This document shows positions 8,065 to 16,380 of a DNA stretch of 64,000 nucleotides, piece after piece. Origin of the DNA: Chitinophaga sp. YR573 (GTDB lineage Bacteria > Bacteroidota > Bacteroidia > Chitinophagales > Chitinophagaceae); assembly GCF_900110995.1 (NCBI RefSeq), contig NZ_FOJF01000003.1, positions 496,001-560,000 of the forward strand, read 5' to 3'. How positions within the stretch are numbered: the first letter of the stretch is position 1; the number at the start of each line of letters is the position of its first letter. The notes beneath the pieces were generated by a model, which was given only the letters and a program-made list of their open reading frames with translations, had not been told where the DNA came from and ran no database searches. Both the position numbers and the translations under genes were made by a program.

Positions 8065-8073
8065 AATCGATGG

Positions 8074-8081
8074 TAAATATA
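8074..8081 (-). promoter_or_regulatory. Near-consensus -7 box (TATATTTA) of the DUF2157 gene
   Basis: Minus-strand TATATTTA differs from TAnnTTTG in the last base only and ends 9 nt before the ATG at 8064. Confidence 0.4.
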
Positions 8082-8150
8082 AAAGAAAAGATCAAAGTAA
8101 GAATTTATGAGATTATTTAATTATTTTAACGAATCTCAAGTTCCACTTAT

Positions 8151-8158
8151 TAACTTTA
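8151..8158 (+). promoter_or_regulatory. Near-consensus -7 box (TAACTTTA) of the symporter gene
   Basis: TAACTTTA differs from TAnnTTTG in the last base and ends 7 nt before the ATG at 8166, again a very short predicted leader. Confidence 0.4.
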
Positions 8159-8165
8159 GCGCGTT

Positions 8166-9797
8166 ATGAATCATTTACAGGCTTTAGACTACTTCGTTTT
8201 TCTTATTTATTTCGTAGTGGTCGCATCGTATGGCTATTATATTTATCAGAGGAAAAGATCGGGTATTACCAGTTCAAAAGACTTCTTCCTTGCGGAAGGC
8301 TCTCTCACATGGTGGGCTATCGGGGCATCCCTGATTGCCTCCAATATCTCTGCAGAACATTTTATCGGGATGTCCGGATCGGGCTTTGCCTTAGGACTGG
8401 CCATCTCTACCTATGAGTGGATGTCGGCGGCTACGCTGATAATAGTGGCGTTGTTTTTTATACCGGTGTACCTGAAAAACAGGATTTACACCATGCCGCA
8501 GTTCCTGAAGCAAAGGTATAATACAACTGTCAGTACTATCATGGCGGTGTTCTGGTTGCTGGTATACGTTTTTGTGAACCTGACTTCTATTATTTACCTG
8601 GGCGCACTGGCAATATCATCTGTGTCGGGGATCGACTTCGGGTTATGTATAACCGGACTGGCAGTTTTCGCTGTCATAGTAACGCTGGGTGGTATGAAGG
8701 TGATCGGGTATACGGATGTGATCCAGGTGTTTGTGCTGATTGCCGGCGGACTGGTAACTACTTACCTGGCTCTTAACATGGTATCCAATCATTTTGGTTA
8801 TGGGGATAATGTATGGAAGGGATTAGCCCTGATCCGCGAAAAGGCGGATACGCATTTCCATATGATCTTCCCGCCTTCTCATCCTTATTATAAAGATCTA
8901 CCCGGATTATCTGTATTGATAGGAGGGATGTGGGTCAATAATCTCAGCTACTGGGGTTGTAATCAATATATTACGCAGCGTGCATTAGGAGCAGACCTTA
9001 AAACCGCCCGCAGCGGGATTCTCTTTGCGGCTTTCCTGAAGCTGCTGATCCCGGTGATTGCGGTGTTACCTGGTATTACAGCGTTTGTGCTGTATCAGCA
9101 AGGGGTGTTTAGTCATGAGATGCTGGATGCTTCCGGCGCTGTGAAACCCGATCATGCTTACCCAACTTTGCTGAACCTGCTGCCTCCGGGTGTGAAAGGG
9201 ATGGCTTTTGCGGCCCTCACGGCGGCTATTGTAGCTTCGCTGGCAGGGAAGGCAAATAGTATCTCTACCATCTTCTCTTTAGATATTTATCGCCAGTACT
9301 TTAATAAAAACGCTTCTGAGAAGCACCTGGTCCGTACCGGGCGTATTGCCGTGATCATCTCTATGGTGATCGCCAGTCTGGTAGCGCCTGCTTTGCGTAA
9401 CCTCGACCAGGCTTACCAGTTCATCCAGGAGTACGTTGGGTTCATCGCTCCGGGTGTACTGGCTATCTTCCTGATGGGCTTCTGCTGGAAGCGGACTACC
9501 TCTACAGCAGCGTTGTTAGGGGCTGTACTGACTATCCCGTTATCCACCGTGCTGAAGTTCCTGCCGGTGTGGACGGGCGGATTATTCCCTGATTTTGCTT
9601 TCCTGAACAGGATGTCTATTGTGTTTGTGTCGCTGATAGTGCTGATGACGGTAGTGACATTACTGGATGAGAAGAGTAAACACCAGGAAAGGGTGCTGAT
9701 CATAGATAATAGTATGTTTAAGCCCTCCACGGCATTTGTGGTGGGTAGTGTGCTGATTATAGGGGTATTGACGGCTTTATATACTGTTTTCTGGTAA
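8166..9797 (+). CDS. Sodium:solute symporter of the SSS family, vSGLT-like
   Basis: The 543-residue protein has about 14 hydrophobic segments and equals Vibrio SGLT in length. It shares long stretches with that protein as I remember it: ASNISAEHFIGMSGSG, STYEWMSA, TDVIQVF, the sugar-site segment NLSYWGCNQY (equivalents of Asn260 and Tyr263), the FAAFLKL Lys and QEYVGFIAPG. It should couple sodium entry to import of a hexose or a polyol through the inner membrane. The next gene encodes myo-inositol oxygenase, and the same family includes the animal inositol carriers, so inositol is a reasonable alternative substrate (inference). Two GAA-loop hairpins follow the stop. Confidence 0.92.
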   Translation: MNHLQALDYFVFLIYFVVVASYGYYIYQRKRSGITSSKDFFLAEGSLTWWAIGASLIASNISAEHFIGMSGSGFALGLAISTYEWMSAATLIIVALFFIPVYLKNRIYTMPQFLKQRYNTTVSTIMAVFWLLVYVFVNLTSIIYLGALAISSVSGIDFGLCITGLAVFAVIVTLGGMKVIGYTDVIQVFVLIAGGLVTTYLALNMVSNHFGYGDNVWKGLALIREKADTHFHMIFPPSHPYYKDLPGLSVLIGGMWVNNLSYWGCNQYITQRALGADLKTARSGILFAAFLKLLIPVIAVLPGITAFVLYQQGVFSHEMLDASGAVKPDHAYPTLLNLLPPGVKGMAFAALTAAIVASLAGKANSISTIFSLDIYRQYFNKNASEKHLVRTGRIAVIISMVIASLVAPALRNLDQAYQFIQEYVGFIAPGVLAIFLMGFCWKRTTSTAALLGAVLTIPLSTVLKFLPVWTGGLFPDFAFLNRMSIVFVSLIVLMTVVTLLDEKSKHQERVLIIDNSMFKPSTAFVVGSVLIIGVLTALYTVFW

Positions 9798-9799
9798 CA

Positions 9800-9834
9800 G
9801 GATTTTGGGTGCAGGGCGAAGCCCTGCAAAATCC
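9800..9834 (+). terminator. GC-rich hairpin after the symporter gene; dispersed repeat
   Basis: GCAGGGC (9811-9817), loop GAA, GCCCTGC (9821-9827), with an outer stem GGATTTT/AAAATCC. The 22 nt at 9806-9827 recur exactly at 39617-39638 after another gene stop, so this is a repeated 3'-end element as well as a possible terminator. Confidence 0.65.
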
Positions 9835-9841
9835 CTTCAAT

Positions 9842-9874
9842 TTTTTCTGATGGTGCGAAGCACCATCAGAAAAA
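9842..9874 (+). terminator. 15-bp perfect hairpin with GAA loop
   Basis: TTTTTCTGATGGTGC (9842-9856) pairs perfectly with 9860-9874 around a GAA triloop. The flanking A and T runs allow termination in either direction. The core GCGAAGC is the same exceptionally stable mini-hairpin as in the neighbouring element. Confidence 0.65.
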
Positions 9875-9940
9875 CAGTCATTTTTTCATTTGTTGAAATC
9901 GATTGTAATTTGTAAATTCAGGGTACAAAATCCACGAATA

Positions 9941-10819
9941 ATGAATGCAAATAACTTTTCCGGGGAGGAGATCAATCCACTACAGAGCATTGAAGATTGG
10001 GAAGACGATGTCGTACTACGCTACCCAGAAGCAGACCAGCCAGCCAAAAGTAAAGAAGAGTACCGCAACTATGACAGCCCTGTAAGGGATACTGTGCGGG
10101 AGTTCTACCGTCTTAATCACAAATATCAGACGTACGATTTTGTGCAGGAAAAGAAGAAAGATTTTCTGCAATTCAGCCGTAAGGAAATGCCGGTTTGGAA
10201 AGCAATGGAGTTCCTCAATACATTAGTAGATGATTCCGATCCTGATATAGAACTGGACCAGTTGCAGCACCTGTTACAGACAGCTGAAGCGATACGCGCA
10301 GATGGTCATCCCGACTGGTTCGTGCTGACTGGCTTCCTGCATGATATGGGTAAAGTATTATGCCTGTTCGGAGAGCCGCAATGGGCCGTGGTAGGAGATA
10401 CCTTCCCTGTAGGTTGCAGGTTCTCAGATAAGATCGTGTATCCTGAGTACTTTGCAGATAACCCGGATTCTACCGACGAACGTTATAATACCAAATATGG
10501 TGTGTACGAACCTAACTGTGGTTTGAATAACGTGGATTTATCCTGGGGACATGATGAATATCTGTACCAGATAATGAAAGATTACCTGCCGGAACCGGCT
10601 TTATATATGATTCGTTACCACTCTTTTTATGCGCAGCACAGGGAACATTCTTATGAACACCTGATGAATGATCATGACAGGGAAATGTTTGAGTGGGTAA
10701 AGAAATTCAATCCTTATGATCTCTATTCAAAAAGTCCGAAACCGCCCGTAATTTCGGAACTGAAACCTTATTACGAGGCACTGATCGCAAAGTATCTTCC
10801 CGAAACGATCAGGTTATAA
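9941..10819 (+). CDS. myo-Inositol oxygenase (MIOX)
   Basis: The 292-residue protein (start at ATG 9941; the upstream Met at 9890 adds a non-conserved 17-residue tail) cleaves myo-inositol with O2 to D-glucuronate using a mixed-valent di-iron site. All six ligands of the mammalian enzyme have counterparts: His110 (before LLQTAE), His134-Asp135 (FLHDMGK), His204 (WGHDEY), His227 (RYHSFY) and Asp260 (FNPYDLYSK). Length is close to that of the animal enzyme (about 285). The gene follows the vSGLT-like symporter on the same strand after 143 bp containing two hairpins, so it probably has its own promoter. Glucuronate isomerase and further pathway genes are not in the window. Confidence 0.95.
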   Translation: MNANNFSGEEINPLQSIEDWEDDVVLRYPEADQPAKSKEEYRNYDSPVRDTVREFYRLNHKYQTYDFVQEKKKDFLQFSRKEMPVWKAMEFLNTLVDDSDPDIELDQLQHLLQTAEAIRADGHPDWFVLTGFLHDMGKVLCLFGEPQWAVVGDTFPVGCRFSDKIVYPEYFADNPDSTDERYNTKYGVYEPNCGLNNVDLSWGHDEYLYQIMKDYLPEPALYMIRYHSFYAQHREHSYEHLMNDHDREMFEWVKKFNPYDLYSKSPKPPVISELKPYYEALIAKYLPETIRL

Positions 10820-10822
10820 AAG

Positions 10823-10870
10823 AAATAATCCATCACAGGTGCCATCACCCGTAATGGATTATTTTTCCTT
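10823..10870 (+). terminator. Terminator after myo-inositol oxygenase
   Basis: AAATAATCCAT at 10823-10833 pairs with ATGGATTATTT at 10854-10864 and the plus strand continues with T-rich sequence. The right arm recurs at 11502 beside the next lipoprotein gene. Confidence 0.6.
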
Positions 10871-10885
10871 TTTTAAAGGATAGTC

Positions 10886-10922
10886 AAAAAAGCTGGTAGT
10901 ATTAATGCTACCAGCTTTTTTT
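10886..10922. terminator. Bidirectional terminator
   Basis: AAAAAAGCTGGTAG and CTACCAGCTTTTTTT form a 14-bp stem with A/T flanks on both sides. It overlaps the stop codon of the minus-strand lipoprotein gene at 10921 and can terminate both converging transcripts. Confidence 0.8.
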
Positions 10923-11442
10923 ATTGCTGGTTACGTAATTCTAGTTTACCATCGTACTTACCAGTCAGTTTACCGGTAGGGAACACGAAAGAATAAGTAA
11001 TGGAATAAGTATCTCCGTTCTTAGTGTAGGTTACTGTACCAGATGTGATTCCATCAAGGATACGACCAGTTGTCCCGTCAATATCTCCATCTACCCAATC
11101 AGATTTGTAATAGGCATAAGCATCAGGGAAATTTTTGCTTTTATTGTATGCTACAGAATCATTGGATAAATAAGTGTAAGTCTGACCAGATATCAGTGTA
11201 TCGAGATCAAAACCTACTGCACTCACTTTACCCTTCAAAGTATCTGACAATACTACATCTGTAAATACTACACTAAAATCGCTCACACCATATACAAACA
11301 GGTAACCATTGTTGGCTACTACGGTAGTGTCGTTAAAGGAAAAGGAACCTCCTGTTGCAGGAGTAGTTGGTTTGTCGTCATCTTTTGAACAGGCAGTAAA
11401 AAACAGTGCTGCAGCCAGCACGGCGAATGATAATTTTTTCAT
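10921..11442 (-). CDS. Hypothetical lipoprotein, paralog of the next gene
   Basis: The 173-residue product has a type II signal peptide with lipobox FFTAC (Cys18) followed by SKDDDKP, an acidic +2 region like the surface-export signal of Bacteroidota lipoproteins. The mature chain is beta-rich, with a small N-terminal FNDT segment, an LDTLI..QTYTY..NDS.AYNKSKNF centre and a final strand pair TYSITYSFVFPTGKLTGKY. The neighbour at 11517-12032 has the same order of elements at moderate identity. Function unknown; the compact beta pattern may be a calycin- or jelly-roll-like fold, but I cannot decide. Confidence 0.7.
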   Translation of the reverse strand: MKKLSFAVLAAALFFTACSKDDDKPTTPATGGSFSFNDTTVVANNGYLFVYGVSDFSVVFTDVVLSDTLKGKVSAVGFDLDTLISGQTYTYLSNDSVAYNKSKNFPDAYAYYKSDWVDGDIDGTTGRILDGITSGTVTYTKNGDTYSITYSFVFPTGKLTGKYDGKLELRNQQ

Positions 11443-11488
11443 GAAGTTGAGGATATAATATAGGTTATATATACAGGTTATAGGTTAG

Positions 11489-11510
11489 ATCCATTACGCC
11501 TGTAATGGAT
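11489..11510 (-). terminator. Hairpin after the second lipoprotein gene
   Basis: ATCCATTAC (11489-11497) pairs with GTAATGGAT (11502-11510). It sits 6 bp beyond the stop of the 12032-11517 gene on the minus strand. There is no T-run, so termination is uncertain. The GTAATGGATTATTT stretch is shared with 10851-10864. Confidence 0.45.
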
Positions 11511-11516
11511 TATTTA

Positions 11517-12032
11517 TTATTCAACAACAGTAAGTGTATCAGAAAACTTACCGGTTATTGTCTTGGTATCAAATTGTAAGGAGTAATCAAAAGTATAAAT
11601 GTTTCCAGTTATTTTCACAGTTACAGTACCGCCTGTTGGTTTATTATATTGGATACCTGTACTATCTTTCATTTCTCCATTTATTATGCTTGCATTATAG
11701 AAAACGCTTGCACCATAAAAGTTTTTTGTTTTGTTGTAGGTGCTGGAATCATCACGTGAGTAGGTGAAAGTCTGGTTGTTGATAAGTGTATCCATGTTAA
11801 TGTCAACACCACTTGCCGTACCAGTGTAATTTGTAACAAGGCTGTCCGGAACCGTTAAAAATGAAACGCCGGCGCCACTGCCTGGAGTACCATATTTGTA
11901 ACCATAAGGAGTCGTCGCTACTTTACCATCAATTGTAAATGAGTTGGCAGGAGTAGTTGTATTGTCGTCGTCTTTCGAACATGCACTAAAGAACAGTACA
12001 ACAGCTAGTAAACTGAATGCTAATTTTTTCAT
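11517..12032 (-). CDS. Hypothetical lipoprotein, tandem paralog
   Basis: The ATG at 12032 is chosen over the longer open frame (to 12128) because it gives MKKLAF and a clean signal peptide with lipobox FFSAC (Cys18) and SKDDDN, matching the neighbouring gene residue for residue in layout. The mature 154 residues repeat the pattern of the paralog: FTIDG start, MDTLINNQTFTY, DSSTYNKTKNF, TGGTVTVK and YTFDYSLQFDTKTITGKF. It is 74 bp upstream of the paralog on the same strand. Function unknown. Confidence 0.72.
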   Translation of the reverse strand: MKKLAFSLLAVVLFFSACSKDDDNTTTPANSFTIDGKVATTPYGYKYGTPGSGAGVSFLTVPDSLVTNYTGTASGVDINMDTLINNQTFTYSRDDSSTYNKTKNFYGASVFYNASIINGEMKDSTGIQYNKPTGGTVTVKITGNIYTFDYSLQFDTKTITGKFSDTLTVVE

Positions 12033-12167
12033 GTAGGGTAAGTGTATATTATAGGTTCTATAATCGGGCCATAGGTTTATATGGTGGCATAATTCGGGAC
12101 TGCTACGAAGCCAGGTTTCTCCGCGCAAAGATATTAATTATTTTAATATTACAAAATATTACTTCTT

Positions 12168-15107
12168 TTAGATGTTGTGTAACAATGCGTCATGTAGAAT
12201 TTCAATGGGATGCAAGGCTTTACGGCCGGTACCGTCTTTTACCTGGTGCCTGCAACTGGTACCAGGAGCAGCAATAATTGTTTCTGAAGTGGCATTACGT
12301 ACTGCAGGGAACAATACCATTTCTCCTATCTGCATAGAGAGGTCGTAATGTTCTTTTTCATATCCGAAAGAACCTGCCATACCACAACATCCGGAAGGGA
12401 TCACTTCTACGGAATAGTTCTGTGGCAGGGACAAGATATTTTTACTGTGCAGGGCAGAAGACAATGCTTTTTGCTGGCAATGCCCGTGTAATTTGATATT
12501 TCTTTTCTCCGTTGTAAATAAGGATTTATCGATGTTTCCTTTTGTTATTTCATTACTGATAAATTCATCTACCAGGAATACGTTCTTTGCTAATTTTGTA
12601 GCATCCGCTCTCAGGTTTTCCCTTACAAGATCAGGATATTCATCACGGAAACTGAGGATGGCAGAAGGTTCTACACCCAGTAAAGGAACATTATCATTGA
12701 TAACGGCGCTGAATATACGCACATTCTCTTCTGCAAAATTACGTGCCTTTCTCAGTAAACCTTTAGACATCCATGCACGTGCGCTTTCCGGGTGGTTAAT
12801 GATGATAACATCATATCCCAGTTTATGCAGCAGCTGTACTGTTTTGATACCGATATGTGTATCGTTGAAGTTGGTGAATTCATCACAGAAAAGGTATACC
12901 TGTCTGGTAGCAGCAGGTAGTTTGGATTTCTGTGCCGGCCACTGTTTGCGGAACCAGCTTCTCAGCGTGGTATACTCTAATTCAGGGAGAGAGCGTTTCT
13001 GTGCAAACCCGGATATTTTTTTGATCAGGTTACCGGTGAAAGGAGTGTTGATCATCCAGTTGTAGATCCCCGGTGCTATTGTAGCCAGACCGTTTAATCT
13101 TGTATAGTTGCTGATCAGTTTTGCCCTGAAAGGAACACCGTTGGCATCATAATAATGTTGCAGGAATTCCATTTTCAGTTTGGCCATATCTACGTTGGAT
13201 GGGCACTCTGATTTACAACCTTTACAGGCCAGGCAGAGGTCCAGTACATCATAGATTTCCTTATGATCAAAGCGGTTTTCTTTGTTGGAATGAGTCAGGA
13301 ATTCGCGCAGGATATTCGCTCTTGCGCGGGTAGTGTCCTTTTCATTGCGGGTAGCCATGTAACTGGGACACATGGTTCCACCGCTGAGTTCTGTCTTGCG
13401 GCAGTCGCCGGAGCCGTTACACTGTTCTGCATGTTGCAGCATGGTTTGTTCCGGGAAATGAAACACCGTTTTTAAAGGCGGTGTTTTTTGTCCGGGTTCA
13501 TAGCGTAACATGCTGTTCATGCTAGGCGTATCTACAATCTTATTGGGATTGAAGATATTCTCCGGGTCCCAGGTGTATTTCACCTGTCTTAAGAGTTCGT
13601 AGTTTTTATCACCTATCATCTGTTTGATGAATTCACCGCGAAGACGGCCATCTCCATGTTCCCCGCTGAGAGATCCCTTGTATCTTTTAACGAGGGTAGC
13701 AATTTCTGCGGCGATGGTATGGAAGAGCTTATTGCCTTCAACCGTTTTCAGATTGATGATAGGGCGCAGGTGGATTTCTCCGCTGCCTGCGTGCGCGTAG
13801 TGTACGCAAAAGAGGTTATGTGTTTTTAAGATCTCGTTGAAGTCCCGGATGAAGTCGGGTAAGTCTTCGATGGCAACAGCCGTATCTTCAATAACAGGTA
13901 CGGCCTTTTCATCGCCGGGCAGGTTACTGAGCAAGCCTAGTCCTGCTTTACGCAGTGTCCAGATCTTCTTGGTATCTTCTCCGAACAATAAAGGGAAGTG
14001 GTACCCCAGTCCGGCGCTTTGCAGTTCCAGTATCAGGCGGTTGGCAATTTCGGTAATGGCTTCGCGGTTATCCCGGCAGAATTCCACTACCAGGATAGCG
14101 CCCGGATCTCCCTGTACAAAGAAGCGGTTCTGGCTTTGCTGGATATTATCCTTGGTGCATTCGAGGATGTAATGATCTATCAGTTCACTGGCGCTGGGTT
14201 TATATTGCATGGCAATAATATTCGCCCTCAGTGATTCGTCTACGTTATTGAAGTGGATACATAACAAGCCTGTCTCTTTGGGAGGCAGGGGATCGAAATG
14301 CAGTTTTATTTCTGTGATAAGTGCCAGGGTACCTTCAGAACCGGCAATGAGGCGGCAGAAGTTGAAGTTATCCGTACCTGCGGTAAAAGGCGCCGTTTCC
14401 AGCAGCAGGTCTACCGCGTAACCGGTGTTACGGCGGGTGATGCTGGGCTTGGGAAACTGGCTGCGGATCTCTTCCTGGTTGGCGTGGTTGCTCAGCATAC
14501 TGCGTACCTGTTTGTACACAGCAGTTTCCAGGGTACCGTCGTTCTTCTCACAGCGGGCGTGAAATTCGTCGATGCTTATCTGGTTGAATACGGCTTCGGA
14601 GCCGTCGCTGAGCAGGGCTTTTACTTCAAGGAGGTGTTCGCGGGTGCTGCCATATACAACAGAATTGGAGCCGCAGGAGTTATTCCCGACCATCCCGCCT
14701 ATCATAGCGCGGTTAGCGGTGGATGTTTCCGGGCCGAAATAGAAGCCGTAGGGCTTGAGGAACATATTCAGTTCATCGCGGATCACGCCGGGCTGTACCC
14801 GTACCCAATGTTCTTCTGTATTGATTTCCAGTATTTTGGTAAAGGTGCGGGAAACATCCACGATGATCCCGTTCCCTACTACCTGACCAGCGAGGGAAGT
14901 TCCTGCTGTACGGGGAATAAGTGAGGTTTTATTGGCACGTGCAAAGGCGATAAGTGTTTTAAGATCTTTTTCATTGGCCGGGATAGCTACTGCCAGCGGC
15001 ATTTCCCGGTAGGCGGATGCATCCGTAGCATACAATGTCCGCATGGTTTCATCATCGTATAGTATGCCCTCTAAATCATGGGCCAGTTCACTGAGCTTGT
15101 TCCGCAT
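12168..15107 (-). CDS. FAD-binding and Fe-S-binding oxidoreductase (D-2-hydroxyglutarate/D-lactate dehydrogenase type, YdiJ-like)
   Basis: The 979-residue protein fuses, in order, a PCMH-type FAD-binding domain (PRTAGTSLAGQ near residue 65; GGMVGNNSCGS near 135), a FAD-linked oxidase C-terminal domain (LSGEHGDGRLRGEF near 480), two 4Fe-4S cluster segments (CNGSGDCRK..GTMCPSY and CLACKGCKSECP, about 565-650), and a CCG-type domain ending in SGCCGMAGSFGYE. This is the architecture of E. coli YdiJ and related respiratory D-2-hydroxyacid dehydrogenases, which pass electrons to the quinone pool. The exact substrate is not deducible. No signal peptide is present, so it should act at the inner face of the membrane. 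A good -33/-7 promoter is found at 15133-15163; the gene stands alone. Confidence 0.9.
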   Translation of the reverse strand: MRNKLSELAHDLEGILYDDETMRTLYATDASAYREMPLAVAIPANEKDLKTLIAFARANKTSLIPRTAGTSLAGQVVGNGIIVDVSRTFTKILEINTEEHWVRVQPGVIRDELNMFLKPYGFYFGPETSTANRAMIGGMVGNNSCGSNSVVYGSTREHLLEVKALLSDGSEAVFNQISIDEFHARCEKNDGTLETAVYKQVRSMLSNHANQEEIRSQFPKPSITRRNTGYAVDLLLETAPFTAGTDNFNFCRLIAGSEGTLALITEIKLHFDPLPPKETGLLCIHFNNVDESLRANIIAMQYKPSASELIDHYILECTKDNIQQSQNRFFVQGDPGAILVVEFCRDNREAITEIANRLILELQSAGLGYHFPLLFGEDTKKIWTLRKAGLGLLSNLPGDEKAVPVIEDTAVAIEDLPDFIRDFNEILKTHNLFCVHYAHAGSGEIHLRPIINLKTVEGNKLFHTIAAEIATLVKRYKGSLSGEHGDGRLRGEFIKQMIGDKNYELLRQVKYTWDPENIFNPNKIVDTPSMNSMLRYEPGQKTPPLKTVFHFPEQTMLQHAEQCNGSGDCRKTELSGGTMCPSYMATRNEKDTTRARANILREFLTHSNKENRFDHKEIYDVLDLCLACKGCKSECPSNVDMAKLKMEFLQHYYDANGVPFRAKLISNYTRLNGLATIAPGIYNWMINTPFTGNLIKKISGFAQKRSLPELEYTTLRSWFRKQWPAQKSKLPAATRQVYLFCDEFTNFNDTHIGIKTVQLLHKLGYDVIIINHPESARAWMSKGLLRKARNFAEENVRIFSAVINDNVPLLGVEPSAILSFRDEYPDLVRENLRADATKLAKNVFLVDEFISNEITKGNIDKSLFTTEKRNIKLHGHCQQKALSSALHSKNILSLPQNYSVEVIPSGCCGMAGSFGYEKEHYDLSMQIGEMVLFPAVRNATSETIIAAPGTSCRHQVKDGTGRKALHPIEILHDALLHNI

Positions 15108-15132
15108 AATTAAATCTTCCCTTTTCAGGCTT

Positions 15133-15163
15133 CAAAAGTAATATTTAGAATGATGGGAAACAA
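15133..15163 (-). promoter_or_regulatory. Promoter of the FAD/Fe-S oxidoreductase gene (TTG, 20 nt, TACTTTTG)
   Basis: On the minus strand TTG (15163-15161) is followed after 20 nt by TACTTTTG (15140-15133), matching the TTG/TAnnTTTG layout; 25 nt remain to the ATG at 15107. Confidence 0.7.
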
Positions 15164-15173
15164 TCTCCTTCTA

Positions 15174-16076
15174 TCAGAACAATGTACTTTGCCTGCTGAG
15201 GAACTGGGGGCGGGGTACTTCTATACCACATACCTCTTTCAGCTTATCTGCCACATATCCAGCTACTTCCGGAGAAAAAGCCGTGTCATGAATGAAGAAA
15301 TAGAGCTCTTTTAAGCCATGTTGCAGCCAGTAGTGAATACGGTTCATCCAGTCGTCTATACGGGTATAATCGGTGGGATGTGCGCCATTCCCCACGTACC
15401 GGATGAATCCCTTGGTGATGGGCATATGCATATGACAGCAATCCCGGCGGCCTGCCGTATCGGTGATCACAGCGCCTACATTCAGTTTGTGCAGGGTATC
15501 GAACAGCTCCTTACGTATGGCCAGATCGCTGAACCATTCCGGGTTACGTACTTCGAGGAAGAACTGAAGATCGTGGGGAAGGCTCTCCAGGTATTTGTAC
15601 AGGTTATCCCTTCTGTTAGGGGAAAACCGCTCGCCCAGCTGTAAAAAGATAGGTCCCAGGTGATCCTGGAAAGCCAGGATACCTTCCAGGAAGGCAGTTG
15701 TCTGTACATACGTATCAATCAGGTTGCTGTAATGACTGATAGACTGCGGTACTTTAGGGCAGAACTTAAAATGTTTCCCTTTTGCCCGGGCATCCCATTT
15801 CTCAATAACATCCGCACCATAGATCTTGTAATGAGTGGCATTGAGTTCTATAGTATTGAAATGATGCATGTATTGATCTGGGAAGTCTGCTTCTCTGGTG
15901 CCTTTAGGGTAAATTTTACCCACCCATTCCTTCCGGCCCCATTTGGAGCAACCCAGGTACACATGTGGATGCTTCAAAGGAGTGCCTTTGAAAACCGTTT
16001 TATTGAGGGCCGGTTCTGCCGGCAGTTTGAAATCTATTTCATCCAGCTGGGCTGGATCAACGCGACCAAAATCCAT
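15174..16076 (-). CDS. DUF72 (YecE-like) protein
   Basis: The 300-residue protein has a TIM-barrel DUF72 layout: YLGCSKWGRKEWVGKIYP near the start, NTIELNATHYK, FKFCPKVPQSISH, GPIFLQLGERFSP, FFLEVRNPEW, ITDTAGRRDCCHMH and IRYVGNGAHP. Members may be nucleic-acid related hydrolases, but no activity is established. The start at 16076 is preferred over upstream in-frame Met codons (up to 16247) because a TACCTTCG promoter box ends 4 nt before it and the extension has no conserved residues. Confidence 0.85.
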   Translation of the reverse strand: MDFGRVDPAQLDEIDFKLPAEPALNKTVFKGTPLKHPHVYLGCSKWGRKEWVGKIYPKGTREADFPDQYMHHFNTIELNATHYKIYGADVIEKWDARAKGKHFKFCPKVPQSISHYSNLIDTYVQTTAFLEGILAFQDHLGPIFLQLGERFSPNRRDNLYKYLESLPHDLQFFLEVRNPEWFSDLAIRKELFDTLHKLNVGAVITDTAGRRDCCHMHMPITKGFIRYVGNGAHPTDYTRIDDWMNRIHYWLQHGLKELYFFIHDTAFSPEVAGYVADKLKEVCGIEVPRPQFLSRQSTLF

Positions 16077-16380
16077 ATTCCGAAGGTAAGAATTTTGTCT
16101 TTTTCCCGCGTATTGTGGTTTCCCTGCCCCAGTTGGTGGTATAAATGCACATAGTTGTAATATTTTCTTCATTGGCCAGCAATCAAACTGCGAAGGGTAC
16201 ACGTTAATAGATGAATAATCTGCATGTGTGGGAGTGAGCCATACCATTGGATTGATGTGGGCTTACCCTACTTAAATCAGGCATGGAATTGGCTGTAGAA
16301 GCCTGTGAATAAAAATTGGACATTTCTTTGTAATATGCTTTTTCCAAGGTAATTTGAAGAAACAGACATAACAGATAAGC
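16077..16380. other. Divergent intergenic region between the DUF72 gene and glgA
   Basis: The 304 bp hold the promoter box of the DUF72 gene (16081-16088) at one end. Near glgA, GTAATTTG at about 16350 is one base off the TAnnTTTG pattern. No further gene or repeat was recognised. Confidence 0.6.
16081..16088 (-). promoter_or_regulatory. -7 box (TACCTTCG) abutting the DUF72 start
   Basis: Minus-strand TACCTTCG ends 4 nt before the ATG at 16076. The same octamer precedes bshC (27448-27455), supporting a TAnnTTCG variant in this genome. Confidence 0.5.

Noticed and set aside
16077..16247. 57-residue N-terminal extension of the DUF72 protein
   Set aside because: A TACCTTCG promoter box lies just upstream of the internal ATG and the family fold starts after it.
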